In this document: positions 7,794-15,642 of the stretch, piece after piece
Layout of the letters: every line of letters starts with the position of its first letter
Numbering within the stretch: the first letter of the stretch is position 1
Assembly (NCBI GenBank): GCA_001953215.1
Contig: CP019169.1
Coordinates: 3,596,001-3,660,000 of the forward strand
DNA: 64,000 bases
Reading direction: 5' to 3'
Origin: Betaproteobacteria bacterium GR16-43
Lineage (GTDB): Bacteria; Pseudomonadota; Gammaproteobacteria; Burkholderiales; Usitatibacteraceae
Translations under genes and position numbers: made by a program
The notes under the pieces: model-generated
Databases searched by the model: none
What the model was told of the DNA's origin: nothing
Seen by the model: only the letters and a program-made list of their open reading frames with translations

Positions 7794-8638
7794 GCCAGCC
7801 AACGCTTGCGCCTGCGGTAGTGCTTGGTCTCGCGGAAGCTCCTGCGCCCGCCCGACGAGATCCCGAGGTAGAACTCCTTCACGTCCTCGTTCTCCGCGAG
7901 CTGGTCTGCCGAGCCCTCCATCACCACCCGCCCATTCTCGAGGATGTAGCCGAAGTCCGCGAAGCGAAGCGCCACCATCGTGTTCTGCTCGGCCAGCAGG
8001 AAGCTCACCCGCTCGGCCGTGTTCAGGTTCCGCACGATCTCGAAGATCTCCTCGACGATCTGCGGCGCCAATCCCATCGACGGCTCGTCCAGCAGGATCA
8101 TCGTCGGCCGGCCCATCAGCGCGCGCCCGATCGCGGTCATCTGCTGCTCGCCCCCGGACGTGTACCCCGCGAGCGAGGAGCGGCGTTGCTTGAGCCTGGG
8201 GAAGAATCCGTAGACCTTCTCGAGGTCCAGCTTGATCTCGGACCGCGGCGCGCTCCTCGTGTACGCGCCCGTGAGGAGGTTCTCTTCCACCGTGAGGTGC
8301 GCGAAGCAATGCCGGCCTTCCATCACCTGGATCACGCCGCGCTTCACGAGGTCCGACGGGTTCAGCAAATCCACCCGCTCGCCGCGGAAGCGCACCTGGC
8401 CCTTGGTGACCTGGCCGCGCTCCGCCTTGAGCAGGTTCGATACGGCTTTCAATGTCGTGGTCTTGCCCGCGCCATTGGCGCCCAGGAGGGCGACGATGCC
8501 GCCCTCCGGGACCGTGAGCGAGACGCCCTTCAGCACGAGGATCACGTGGTTGTAGATCACCTCGATGCCGTTCACGTCCAGCAACACCCTCTCCCCTGGG
8601 AGAGGGCTGGGGAGAGGGTGTCCGGCGACGGCGTTCAT
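7790..8638 (-). CDS. livF: Branched-chain amino acid-type ABC transporter ATPase LivF
   Basis: A 282-residue ATPase of the LivF branch, the second of two ATPases in a HAAT-type importer. Walker A is GANGAGKT (53-60), the signature reads SGGEQQ, and Walker B is MILLDEPSMGL. The Q-loop sequence VMEGRHCFAHLTVEENL is typical of LivF from aromatic-acid clusters. The N-terminus contains the odd stretch GHPLPSPLPGERV, encoded by a CTCTCCC-type repeat (8584-8621); removing it would leave a normal LivF beginning near LLDVNGIEVIYN. A GTG codon right after that insert is an alternative start. The C-terminus is extended and basic. Confidence 0.9.
   Translation of the reverse strand: MNAVAGHPLPSPLPGERVLLDVNGIEVIYNHVILVLKGVSLTVPEGGIVALLGANGAGKTTTLKAVSNLLKAERGQVTKGQVRFRGERVDLLNPSDLVKRGVIQVMEGRHCFAHLTVEENLLTGAYTRSAPRSEIKLDLEKVYGFFPRLKQRRSSLAGYTSGGEQQMTAIGRALMGRPTMILLDEPSMGLAPQIVEEIFEIVRNLNTAERVSFLLAEQNTMVALRFADFGYILENGRVVMEGSADQLAENEDVKEFYLGISSGGRRSFRETKHYRRRKRWLA
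8584..8621. repeat. CTCTCCC-type repeat, copy a, inside the livF 5' end
   Basis: The stretch contains ACCCTCTCCCCTGGGAGAGG followed by a second GGGGAGAGGGT, giving interrupted inverted repeats rich in CCCTCTCCC. It reads in frame as part of LivF residues 6-18. Related copies are at 23056 and 39320. Confidence 0.8.
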
Positions 8639-8646
8639 TTCGGGGG

Positions 8647-9969
8647 CTAGCCTTCCTTGCTGCAATCGCGCGGCGTGATCTTCTTCTCCGCCGCGTAGGC
8701 CTTCGCGGAAGCCTCGACCAGCGGGCGCACGAACTTGTTGTCGGCCTCCAGCCAGTCGGACGTGTAGCTCCACGCCTTGCCGTCCCACGTGTGGATGCGG
8801 CCCCGGCGCACGCCTTCATGGTCGCGGCAGGACGTCTTGATGGGCTGGACGATTTCGCCGAACCCGAGCGCCTTGATCTTCGCCGCGTCCAGGTTGATGT
8901 GCTCCGCGCCCCAGCGCACCTCCTCGCCGGTCACGACGCGCTTGCCGTACTTGCCTTGCGCCGCCTTGATGGCTTCGATGGAGAGCATCGCGGAGATCAT
9001 GCCGCGGTTGTAGAGGACCGATCCGACCTCGTCCTTCCCCTTCGCCGTGCCCTTGCCCTTGTCGTACAGGAACTTGACCATGTCCGCGTGGACCGGAAGT
9101 CCCTTCTCCGAGGAGTGGCCGAGCGCGATGCCGTTGTAGCCCTTCGACGCGGTTTCGGCCGGCGTCACGTCCGGCTCCGCCGAAGACCACCACACGCCAT
9201 ACATCTGCAGGCGCGGGTACGACACGGCGATCGCGTCCTTGATCGAGGTCGAGTTCATCACGCCCCAGCCCCAAAGGAAGACGTAGTCGGGCCGCTGCTG
9301 GCGAACCTGCAGCCACGTCGCCTTCTGCTCGACGCCCGGATGGGTCACCGGCAGCAGGATCAGCTGGAAGCCCTCCACCTTCGCGCGTTCCTCGAGGAGC
9401 TTGATCGGCTCCTTGCCGTACGGCGAGTCGTGGTACACGAGGGCGATCTTCTTGCCCTTGAGCGGGCCCTTGGACTTCACGTGCTGCACCAGCATGTCCG
9501 CCGCGCTCCAATAGGTGCCCAGCAGCGGGAAATTCCAGGCGAAGACGCTGCCGTCGGCCGAGTCGGCACGGCCATACCCGGTCGAGAACAGGACGACCTT
9601 GTCGGTGGGCACCTTGTCGGTGAGCGCGAAGGTGACGCCGGTCGACAGCGGGTTGATCAGCACCGGCTTCTTGCTCTTGAAGCGCTCGTAGCACTCGACG
9701 CCGCGGTCGGTGGCATAGCCGAACTCGCACTCCTCGAACGCGAGCTTGATGCCGTTCACGCCGCCGTCGCGCTCGTTCACGAGCTTGATGTAGTCGACAT
9801 AGCCGTCGGCCCAGGGAATGCCGTTGGGCGCATAGGCGCCGGTGCGATACACCAGCACGGGCATGAAGATCTCGTTGCTGGACTGGGCCGCCGTCTCCGC
9901 GGCGATGCCGAACACGCCCGCGGCGGCGATCGCCAGCGCCGCGGCCTTCGACTTGAGCAATTGCTTCAT
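8647..9969 (-). CDS. ABC transporter substrate-binding protein, LivK-like
   Basis: This 440-residue periplasmic binding protein has a signal peptide (MKQLLKSKAAALAIAAAGVF, cleaved near ETAAQ) and the type-1 periplasmic fold of leucine/amide binding proteins. It captures the substrate for the LivHMGF transporter. I start it at 9969 because AAGGAGG lies six bases upstream; the ATG two codons earlier is too close to that site. Features such as YRTGAYAPNG, YHDSPYG and DYVFLWGWG group it with the binding proteins of phenylacetate/benzoate-linked liv clusters rather than with true leucine binders. It lies between livM and livF in the operon. Confidence 0.88.
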   Translation of the reverse strand: MKQLLKSKAAALAIAAAGVFGIAAETAAQSSNEIFMPVLVYRTGAYAPNGIPWADGYVDYIKLVNERDGGVNGIKLAFEECEFGYATDRGVECYERFKSKKPVLINPLSTGVTFALTDKVPTDKVVLFSTGYGRADSADGSVFAWNFPLLGTYWSAADMLVQHVKSKGPLKGKKIALVYHDSPYGKEPIKLLEERAKVEGFQLILLPVTHPGVEQKATWLQVRQQRPDYVFLWGWGVMNSTSIKDAIAVSYPRLQMYGVWWSSAEPDVTPAETASKGYNGIALGHSSEKGLPVHADMVKFLYDKGKGTAKGKDEVGSVLYNRGMISAMLSIEAIKAAQGKYGKRVVTGEEVRWGAEHINLDAAKIKALGFGEIVQPIKTSCRDHEGVRRGRIHTWDGKAWSYTSDWLEADNKFVRPLVEASAKAYAAEKKITPRDCSKEG

Positions 9970-10006
9970 CTCCATCCTCCTTGTTGTGGTGCTGCCAATG
10001 CGTCGA

Positions 10007-11071
10007 TCAATGCGGGAACGGCCAGAGCCGGAGCTTCTCCTTCCCGATCGCCCACAGGCGCGCCAGCCCGCGGGGCTCCACGATCAGGAAGAACACGATG
10101 AGGGCGCCGAACACCATGGCCTCGACGTGCGAGACGGTGGCGGTCGACATATGCACGCCGAGCCAGCCGGGAACCTGGTTCAGCACGAGCGGCAGGACCA
10201 CGATGAACGCCGCTCCGAGGAAGCTGCCGAGGATCGAGCCCAGCCCGCCGATGATGATCATGAAGAGCAGCTGGAACGAACGGTTCACGTCGAAGGCGAG
10301 CGGCTCCCAGGAGCCGAGGTACACGAAGGCCCACAACGCGCCCGCCACGCCGACGAAGAACGAGCTCACCGCGAAGGCCGAGAGCTTCGCGGCCATCGGC
10401 CGGATGCCGATGACCTCGGCGGCCACGTCCATGTCGCGCGTGGCCATCCAGGCGCGGCCGATTGCGCCGCGCGCGAGGTTGCGCGCCACCAGCGCGAACA
10501 CGCAGACGAACGCGAGCACGAACAGGTACTTCGCTTCCGGCGACTCGATCGGGAAACCGAAGACCTGCAACGGCGGGGCCGACACGTTGCCCGACGGCGA
10601 ATCGTGCGTGAACCACTTGATGCGCGCGAACATCCAGTCGATGAAGAACTGCGCGGCGAGCGTGGCCACCGCGAGGTAGAAGCCCTTGATGCGCAGGCTC
10701 GGGATCCCGAAGAGCGCGCCGACGACGGTCGAGCACGCGCCCGCCAGCAGGAAGATCACGATCAGGTTCAGGTCCGGCACGCGAACGGCGAGGTTGTACG
10801 CCGCGTAGGCGCCGATCGCCATGAAGCCGCCGGTGCCCAGCGAGACCTGGCCGCAATAGCCCACGAGGATGTTCAGGCCCAGCGCCGCGAGCGAGAGGAT
10901 CAGGAACGGCACGAGGATGGCGCGGAACAGGTACTCGGTGCCGATGAAGGGCATCACGCCGAACGCGAACACGAGGAAGCCGATCACGAACACCCGGTCC
11001 TGCAGGATCGGGAAGAGTTGCTGGTCCGACGCGTACGTCGTCTTGAATTGGCCGGCTTCGCGGTAGATCAC
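10007..11071 (-). CDS. livM: Branched-chain amino acid-type ABC transporter permease LivM
   Basis: A 354-residue inner-membrane permease with about nine hydrophobic helices. The family signature GYCGQVSLGTGGFMAIGAYAAY follows helix 3, and GRAWMATRDMDVAAEVIGI is the cytoplasmic coupling loop. GGLGSILGSFLGAAF in the last third is also typical of LivM. It pairs with LivH to form the membrane channel. The start codon is GTG at 11071, four bases after the livH stop. No unusual feature is seen. Confidence 0.92.
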   Translation of the reverse strand: MIYREAGQFKTTYASDQQLFPILQDRVFVIGFLVFAFGVMPFIGTEYLFRAILVPFLILSLAALGLNILVGYCGQVSLGTGGFMAIGAYAAYNLAVRVPDLNLIVIFLLAGACSTVVGALFGIPSLRIKGFYLAVATLAAQFFIDWMFARIKWFTHDSPSGNVSAPPLQVFGFPIESPEAKYLFVLAFVCVFALVARNLARGAIGRAWMATRDMDVAAEVIGIRPMAAKLSAFAVSSFFVGVAGALWAFVYLGSWEPLAFDVNRSFQLLFMIIIGGLGSILGSFLGAAFIVVLPLVLNQVPGWLGVHMSTATVSHVEAMVFGALIVFFLIVEPRGLARLWAIGKEKLRLWPFPH

Positions 11072-11075
11072 GGCG

Positions 11076-12065
11076 TCACACCCGATCGATATGCCGCTCG
11101 CCGAAGAGGCCTTCGGGACGGAACAGCAGGAAGATGAGGGCCAGCACGTAGGCGAACCAGTTCTCGATGCCGCCGCCCAGGTACGGGCCCAGGTAGACCT
11201 CCGAGACCTTCTCGCCCAGCCCGATGATGAGGCCCCCGATGATGGCGCCGGGCATCGAGGTGAAGCCGCCGAGGATCACCACCGGCAGCGCCTTCAGCGC
11301 GATCAGCTGCAGCGAGAACTGCACGCCCAGCTTCGAGCCCCAGATCACGCCCGAGACGAGCGCCACCAATCCCGCCACGCTCCAGACGATGACCCAGATG
11401 CGATTCAACGGAATGCCGATCGACTGCGCGGCCTGGTGGTCGTCCGCCACCGCGCGCAGCGCACGCCCCGTGCCGGTCTTCTGGAAGAAGAGCGCGAGGA
11501 CCGCGACCAGGAGCCCCGCCATCACCGCCGCGATCACGTCCTCGGTGGACACGAGGATGCCACCCTCGAACGTGCCCTCGAGCAGGATCTTCGGCTCCTT
11601 GGGCATGCCGATGTCGAGCGTGTAGATGTCGCTGCCCCACACGAGCTGGCCGAATCCGTCGATGAAGTAGGCCACGCCCAGCGTGGCCATGAAGAGCACG
11701 ATGGGTTCCTGGTTCACGAGCGGGCGCAGCACGAGGCGCTCGACCAGCCACGCCAGCGCCACCATCGCGGCCAGCGTCACGACGAGCGCCAGCGCGAAGG
11801 GCAGCTTCTCCATCACGCGCACGAGTGTCAGCGCGGCGAAGAGCACCATCGCGCCCTGCGCGAAATTGAAGACGCCGGAGGCCTTGAAGATCAGCACCAG
11901 GCCGATGGCCACGAGCGCGTAGAGCACGCCGCTCATCAACCCGCCGATCACCACTTCCAGCCATTGCGGGAACCGGGCACTGCCGAACGCCATGGGCGCC
12001 AGCGCACCGAACGTGAGCAGCACGAAGAAGGCGATGGTGAGGTTGCGCGACGTGGCCGCGTTCAT
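11076..12065 (-). CDS. livH: Branched-chain amino acid-type ABC transporter permease LivH
   Basis: A 329-residue permease with eight or so transmembrane helices. LivH hallmarks are GLMSGVLYALVAIGLVLIFK, VFNFAQGAMV, the coupling loop GRALRAVADDHQAAQSIGI and ILGGFTSMPGAIIGGLIIG. It forms the heteromeric pore with LivM. The ATG start overlaps the livG stop by one base, so the two are translationally coupled. The sequence ends FRPEGLFGERHIDRV, a normal LivH end. Confidence 0.93.
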   Translation of the reverse strand: MNAATSRNLTIAFFVLLTFGALAPMAFGSARFPQWLEVVIGGLMSGVLYALVAIGLVLIFKASGVFNFAQGAMVLFAALTLVRVMEKLPFALALVVTLAAMVALAWLVERLVLRPLVNQEPIVLFMATLGVAYFIDGFGQLVWGSDIYTLDIGMPKEPKILLEGTFEGGILVSTEDVIAAVMAGLLVAVLALFFQKTGTGRALRAVADDHQAAQSIGIPLNRIWVIVWSVAGLVALVSGVIWGSKLGVQFSLQLIALKALPVVILGGFTSMPGAIIGGLIIGLGEKVSEVYLGPYLGGGIENWFAYVLALIFLLFRPEGLFGERHIDRV

Positions 12066-12877
12066 CAGTGCTTCACTCCGAGGTAGGCATCGATCACGGC
12101 CTGGTTGGCGCGCACCTCGTCCGGCGTGCCGTCGGCGATCTTGCGGCCGTAGTCCAGCACCACCACGCGGTCCGAAAGGTCCATCACGACGCCCATGTCG
12201 TGTTCGATCAGCACGATGGTGGTGCCGAATTCGTCGTTCACGTCGAGGATGAAGCGGCACATGTCCTGCTTTTCCTCGACGTTCATGCCCGCCATGGGTT
12301 CGTCCAGCAACAGGACCTTCGGCTCCGCAGCGAGTGCCCGGCCGAGGTCGACGCGTTTCTGCAAGCCGTACGGCAGGCGCCCGACCGGAGTCTTGCGCAC
12401 GTGCTGGATCTCGAGGAAATCGATGATGTCCTCGACGCGTTTGCGATGCTCGGTCTCTTCGGCCAGCGCCGGCCCGATGCGCAAGGCCTGCAGGAAGATG
12501 TTGGACTTCATGAGCAGCGTGCGGCCCGCGAGCATGTTGTCCAGCACGCTCATGCCCTTGAAGAGCGCCAGGCTCTGGAAGGTGCGCGCGATGCCGGCCC
12601 GCGCAGCGATGTGCGGCTCCATCGCCGAGCGCTTCGTGCCGCGATAGGTGATCTGCCCGGCCTGCGGCCGGTACACGCCGTTGATCACGTTCAGCATCGA
12701 GCTCTTGCCCGCGCCGTTGGGGCCGATGATGGCGCGCACCTCGTGCTCGCGCACGTCGAACGACACGTCCGTCAGCGCCTTCACGCCCCCGAAGGCGAGG
12801 GACACGCCCTCCACTGCGAGGATCACGTCGCCCACGCGGCGGGCGACGGTTGCGGGTTCGGCGTCGCGAAGGTTCAT
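12065..12877 (-). CDS. livG: Branched-chain amino acid-type ABC transporter ATPase LivG
   Basis: A 270-residue ATPase, the LivG partner of LivF. Walker A is GPNGAGKSS (52-60), ARTFQSLALFKGMSVLDNML is the Q-loop region, and Walker B is VLLLDEPMAGM. The signature position reads LPYGLQKR rather than LSGGQ, which is usual for LivG. The ATG at 12877 follows the ligase stop by two bases, indicating one transcript from the ligase onward. The sequence looks intact and ordinary for the family. Confidence 0.92.
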   Translation of the reverse strand: MNLRDAEPATVARRVGDVILAVEGVSLAFGGVKALTDVSFDVREHEVRAIIGPNGAGKSSMLNVINGVYRPQAGQITYRGTKRSAMEPHIAARAGIARTFQSLALFKGMSVLDNMLAGRTLLMKSNIFLQALRIGPALAEETEHRKRVEDIIDFLEIQHVRKTPVGRLPYGLQKRVDLGRALAAEPKVLLLDEPMAGMNVEEKQDMCRFILDVNDEFGTTIVLIEHDMGVVMDLSDRVVVLDYGRKIADGTPDEVRANQAVIDAYLGVKH

Positions 12878-12879
12878 GG

Positions 12880-14838
12880 CTACGCGGCGGCTTTCGCCGC
12901 GGCGGGCGCGAAGGTCTTCGCCGAGTGCACGGTGAGGTCGGCCCGGATGTTGCCGGTTCGCCCGTCTTCGAAACGCACTTGCGCCTCGACCACGCACTGC
13001 TTCGCCCCGGAGTACAGCGCGGAAACAATGGTCGCGTACTTCTCGCCGATGAAGCCCCGGCGCACCTTGCGCGTGCGGGTGAGCTCGCCGTCGTCGGCGT
13101 CGAGTTCCTTGTGCAGGATCACGAAGCGGTGGATCTGGCTCGCGGCGAGCTTCGGGTCGGCGGCGAGGTCCGCGTTCACCTGCTCCACGCATTCGCGCAC
13201 GAGGTCGGCCACCTGCGGCTTGGCGACGAGGTCGGTGTAGCCCGAGTACGGGATGCCGCGACGCTCGGCCCAATCACCGACGGCCTGCATGTCGATGTTG
13301 ATCATCATCGTGGCTTCGGCCTGCCCGTCGCCGAACGCCACGGCTTCCTTCACGTGCGGGAAGAACTTCAGCTTGTTCTCGAGGTACTTCGGCGCGAAGA
13401 GCGTGCCGCCCGAGAGCTTGCCGACGTCCTTCGCGCGATCGATGATCTTCAGGTGCCCGGCCTCGTCGAAGAAGCCCGCGTCCCCGGTGTGGAACCAGCC
13501 TTCGGCATCCTTCGCCTCGCGCGTGGCTTCGTCGTTCTTGTAGTACTCCACGAACAGGCCGGGGCAGCGCAGGAGGATCTCGCCGGAATCGACGATGCGC
13601 ACTTCCACGCCCTTCATCGGCGGGCCGACCGTGTCGGACTTCACGCCGCCGTCGGGCTGCACGCACACCATCACCGACGTCTCGGTCGAGCCGTAGAGCT
13701 GCTTGAGGTTGATGCCGAGCGAACGGTAGAACACGAAGAGGTCCGGGCCGATCGCTTCGCCCGCCGTGTACGCCACGCGCACGCGCGACATGCCGAGGGC
13801 GTTGCGCAGCGGCCCGTACACGAGGACTCCGCCCAACGCGTAGAGCAGTCGATCGTCCACTCCGACCGTCTTGCCGTCGAGGATGCGCGCACCGACGCGA
13901 CGGGCCAGTTCCATGAAGCGCTTGAACATCGTGCGCTTCACCCAGCCGGCATCCTCCATGCGGATGGTGACCTGCGTGAGCAGCGCCTCCAGCACGCGGG
14001 GCGGTGCGAAGTAGTACGTCGGGCCGATCTCGCGCATGTCGGTCAGCACCGTCTCGGCCGATTCGGGACAGTTGATGCGGAATCCCACGTACATCCACTG
14101 CGCGTAGGAAAAGAGATTCTGGCCGATCCACGCCATCGGCAGGTAGGCCACGACCTCTTCGTCCGCGGTGAGCCCCTCGAGCTCGGCATAGGCGCGGCTC
14201 GACTGGATGAGGTTGTCATGCGAGAGCACCACGCCCTTGGCCTGCGCGGTGGTGCCCGACGTGTACATCATGATCGCCGTGTCGCCCGGCCGCCCCTTCG
14301 CGATCTCCGCCTCGAAGAATCCGGGACTCGCCTTCGCGAACTCGCGCCCCGCCGCCACGAGGGACTCGTAGCTCGCGAGCTCCGCCTGGCTGTAGTGGCG
14401 AAGGCCGCGCGGGTTGTCGAACCACACGCGCTTCAGGTCCGGGCATTGCGGCAGGATCTCGAAGAGCTTGTCGGCCTGCTCCTGGTCCTCGACGATCGCG
14501 AAGGCGATCTCCGCATTCTGGAAGACATACGTCATCTCGCCGGCCACCGCGTCCTCGTAGAACGGGACGGGGATCGCGCCCAGCGATTGGGCGGCGATGA
14601 GGGCCCAGTACAGGCGCGGGCGATTGGCGCCGATCACGGCCAGGTGCTGGCCGCGCTTCAGTCCCGCCTGCGAGAGGCCGCAGGCAAGCGCCTCGACTTC
14701 CGCGCGCACTTCGGCCCAGGTCCAGCTCTGCCAGATGCCAAGATCCTTCTCGCGGATGGCCGGCTTGGCGCCACGCTCGCGGGCGTGCAGGAGCAGCAGG
14801 TGCGGGAACGTTCCCGACAATGCGGTTGCCGCCGTCAT
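12880..14838 (-). CDS. Long-chain acyl-CoA synthetase-like AMP-binding enzyme
   Basis: This 652-residue adenylate-forming ligase heads the liv operon. It carries the phosphate-binding loop MMYTSGTTAQAKGVVLSH (around residue 200), the adenine-binding LYGSTETSVMV, the ribose-binding GWFHTGDAGFF, and IDRAKDVGKLSGGTLFAPKY, with the lysine-containing hinge replaced by DVGKLSGG as in long-chain FadD15/ACSL-type enzymes. It joins a carboxylic acid to CoA with ATP. Such a ligase directly upstream of livGHMKF and a PaaK-like enzyme is a recurring betaproteobacterial arrangement that suggests uptake and activation of an aromatic or fatty acid. Confidence 0.88.
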   Translation of the reverse strand: MTAATALSGTFPHLLLLHARERGAKPAIREKDLGIWQSWTWAEVRAEVEALACGLSQAGLKRGQHLAVIGANRPRLYWALIAAQSLGAIPVPFYEDAVAGEMTYVFQNAEIAFAIVEDQEQADKLFEILPQCPDLKRVWFDNPRGLRHYSQAELASYESLVAAGREFAKASPGFFEAEIAKGRPGDTAIMMYTSGTTAQAKGVVLSHDNLIQSSRAYAELEGLTADEEVVAYLPMAWIGQNLFSYAQWMYVGFRINCPESAETVLTDMREIGPTYYFAPPRVLEALLTQVTIRMEDAGWVKRTMFKRFMELARRVGARILDGKTVGVDDRLLYALGGVLVYGPLRNALGMSRVRVAYTAGEAIGPDLFVFYRSLGINLKQLYGSTETSVMVCVQPDGGVKSDTVGPPMKGVEVRIVDSGEILLRCPGLFVEYYKNDEATREAKDAEGWFHTGDAGFFDEAGHLKIIDRAKDVGKLSGGTLFAPKYLENKLKFFPHVKEAVAFGDGQAEATMMINIDMQAVGDWAERRGIPYSGYTDLVAKPQVADLVRECVEQVNADLAADPKLAASQIHRFVILHKELDADDGELTRTRKVRRGFIGEKYATIVSALYSGAKQCVVEAQVRFEDGRTGNIRADLTVHSAKTFAPAAAKAAA

Positions 14839-14956
14839 CGACCGCGCTTCCTCCTCGGGGGTTTGCGCTGCGGAATCCCGGGCTGGCGCCGGGTTGATTC
14901 ATCTTACTTTACCGGGGTGGCCCCGCGACGAATGTCTTTTCGCGGACAATCGGGGC

Positions 14957-15631
14957 GTGGATACCGTGAAAGACCTCCTGAGCGCCTCGCTCTGGGCGCG
15001 TTCGCTCAACCCCGCGCAATTCGAGCGCGTCGTGGCGGAAACGCAGGCGCGCGATTTCCCCTCGGGCGCCTACGTGTGCCGCAAGGGCGAGGCCGTGGAG
15101 CACTGGATCGGCATCGTCGACGGGCTGGTGAAGATGACGAGCCTGTCGCCCGCGGGCAAGACCACCACGTTCACCGGTGTCACGAGCGGCGGCTGGTTCG
15201 GCGAAGGCTCGCTGCTGAAGGACAAGACCCGCAAGTACGACATCGAGGCCCTGCGGCCCACGCGCGTGGCCCTCATGCCGCGCGCCACCTTCGAGTGGCT
15301 GCTGGGCACCGACATCGGCTTCAACCGCTTCCTCCTGATGCAGTTGAACGAGCGCCTCGGCCAGTTCATCTCGGTCGTGGAGCTGGAGCGCCTGATGGAG
15401 CCCGATGCGCGCGTGGCCGGCTCGCTCGCGAGCCTCTTCAACCCGGTCCTCTACCCGGACCAGGCGACCGACATCCCGATCTCGCAGGAAGAGATCGGCT
15501 ATCTCTCGGGAGTTTCGCGCCAGCGCGTGAACCAGGCGCTGCAGGTCCTGGAGAAGGCCGGGCACCTCAAGGTCGACTACGGGCGCATTCGCATCCTCGA
15601 CCTCGAGGGATTGCGCAACTTCGGCCGGTAG
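14957..15631 (+). CDS. Crp/Fnr family transcription regulator
   Basis: A 224-residue regulator with an N-terminal cyclic-nucleotide-binding-type beta-roll (GAYVCRKGEAVEHWIGIVDG, GGWFGEGSLL) and a C-terminal winged helix with ISQEEIGYLSGVSRQRVNQALQVLEKAG. No Fnr-type N-terminal cysteine cluster is present, so it is unlikely to sense oxygen through Fe-S. I start at GTG 14957; a second GTG at 14966 is possible. It is divergent from the ligase-liv operon, with 118 bases between the starts, and is the obvious candidate to control it, but no palindrome for it stands out there. Confidence 0.88.
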   Translation: MDTVKDLLSASLWARSLNPAQFERVVAETQARDFPSGAYVCRKGEAVEHWIGIVDGLVKMTSLSPAGKTTTFTGVTSGGWFGEGSLLKDKTRKYDIEALRPTRVALMPRATFEWLLGTDIGFNRFLLMQLNERLGQFISVVELERLMEPDARVAGSLASLFNPVLYPDQATDIPISQEEIGYLSGVSRQRVNQALQVLEKAGHLKVDYGRIRILDLEGLRNFGR

Positions 15632-15642
15632 TCCCCCGGCCG

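Noticed and set aside
6555-8819. A 754-codon frame reading through livF into the PaaK-like ligase
   Set aside because: The first half is antisense-like nonsense in the livF region; the ligase starts at GTG 7793 with a coupled GTGA overlap.
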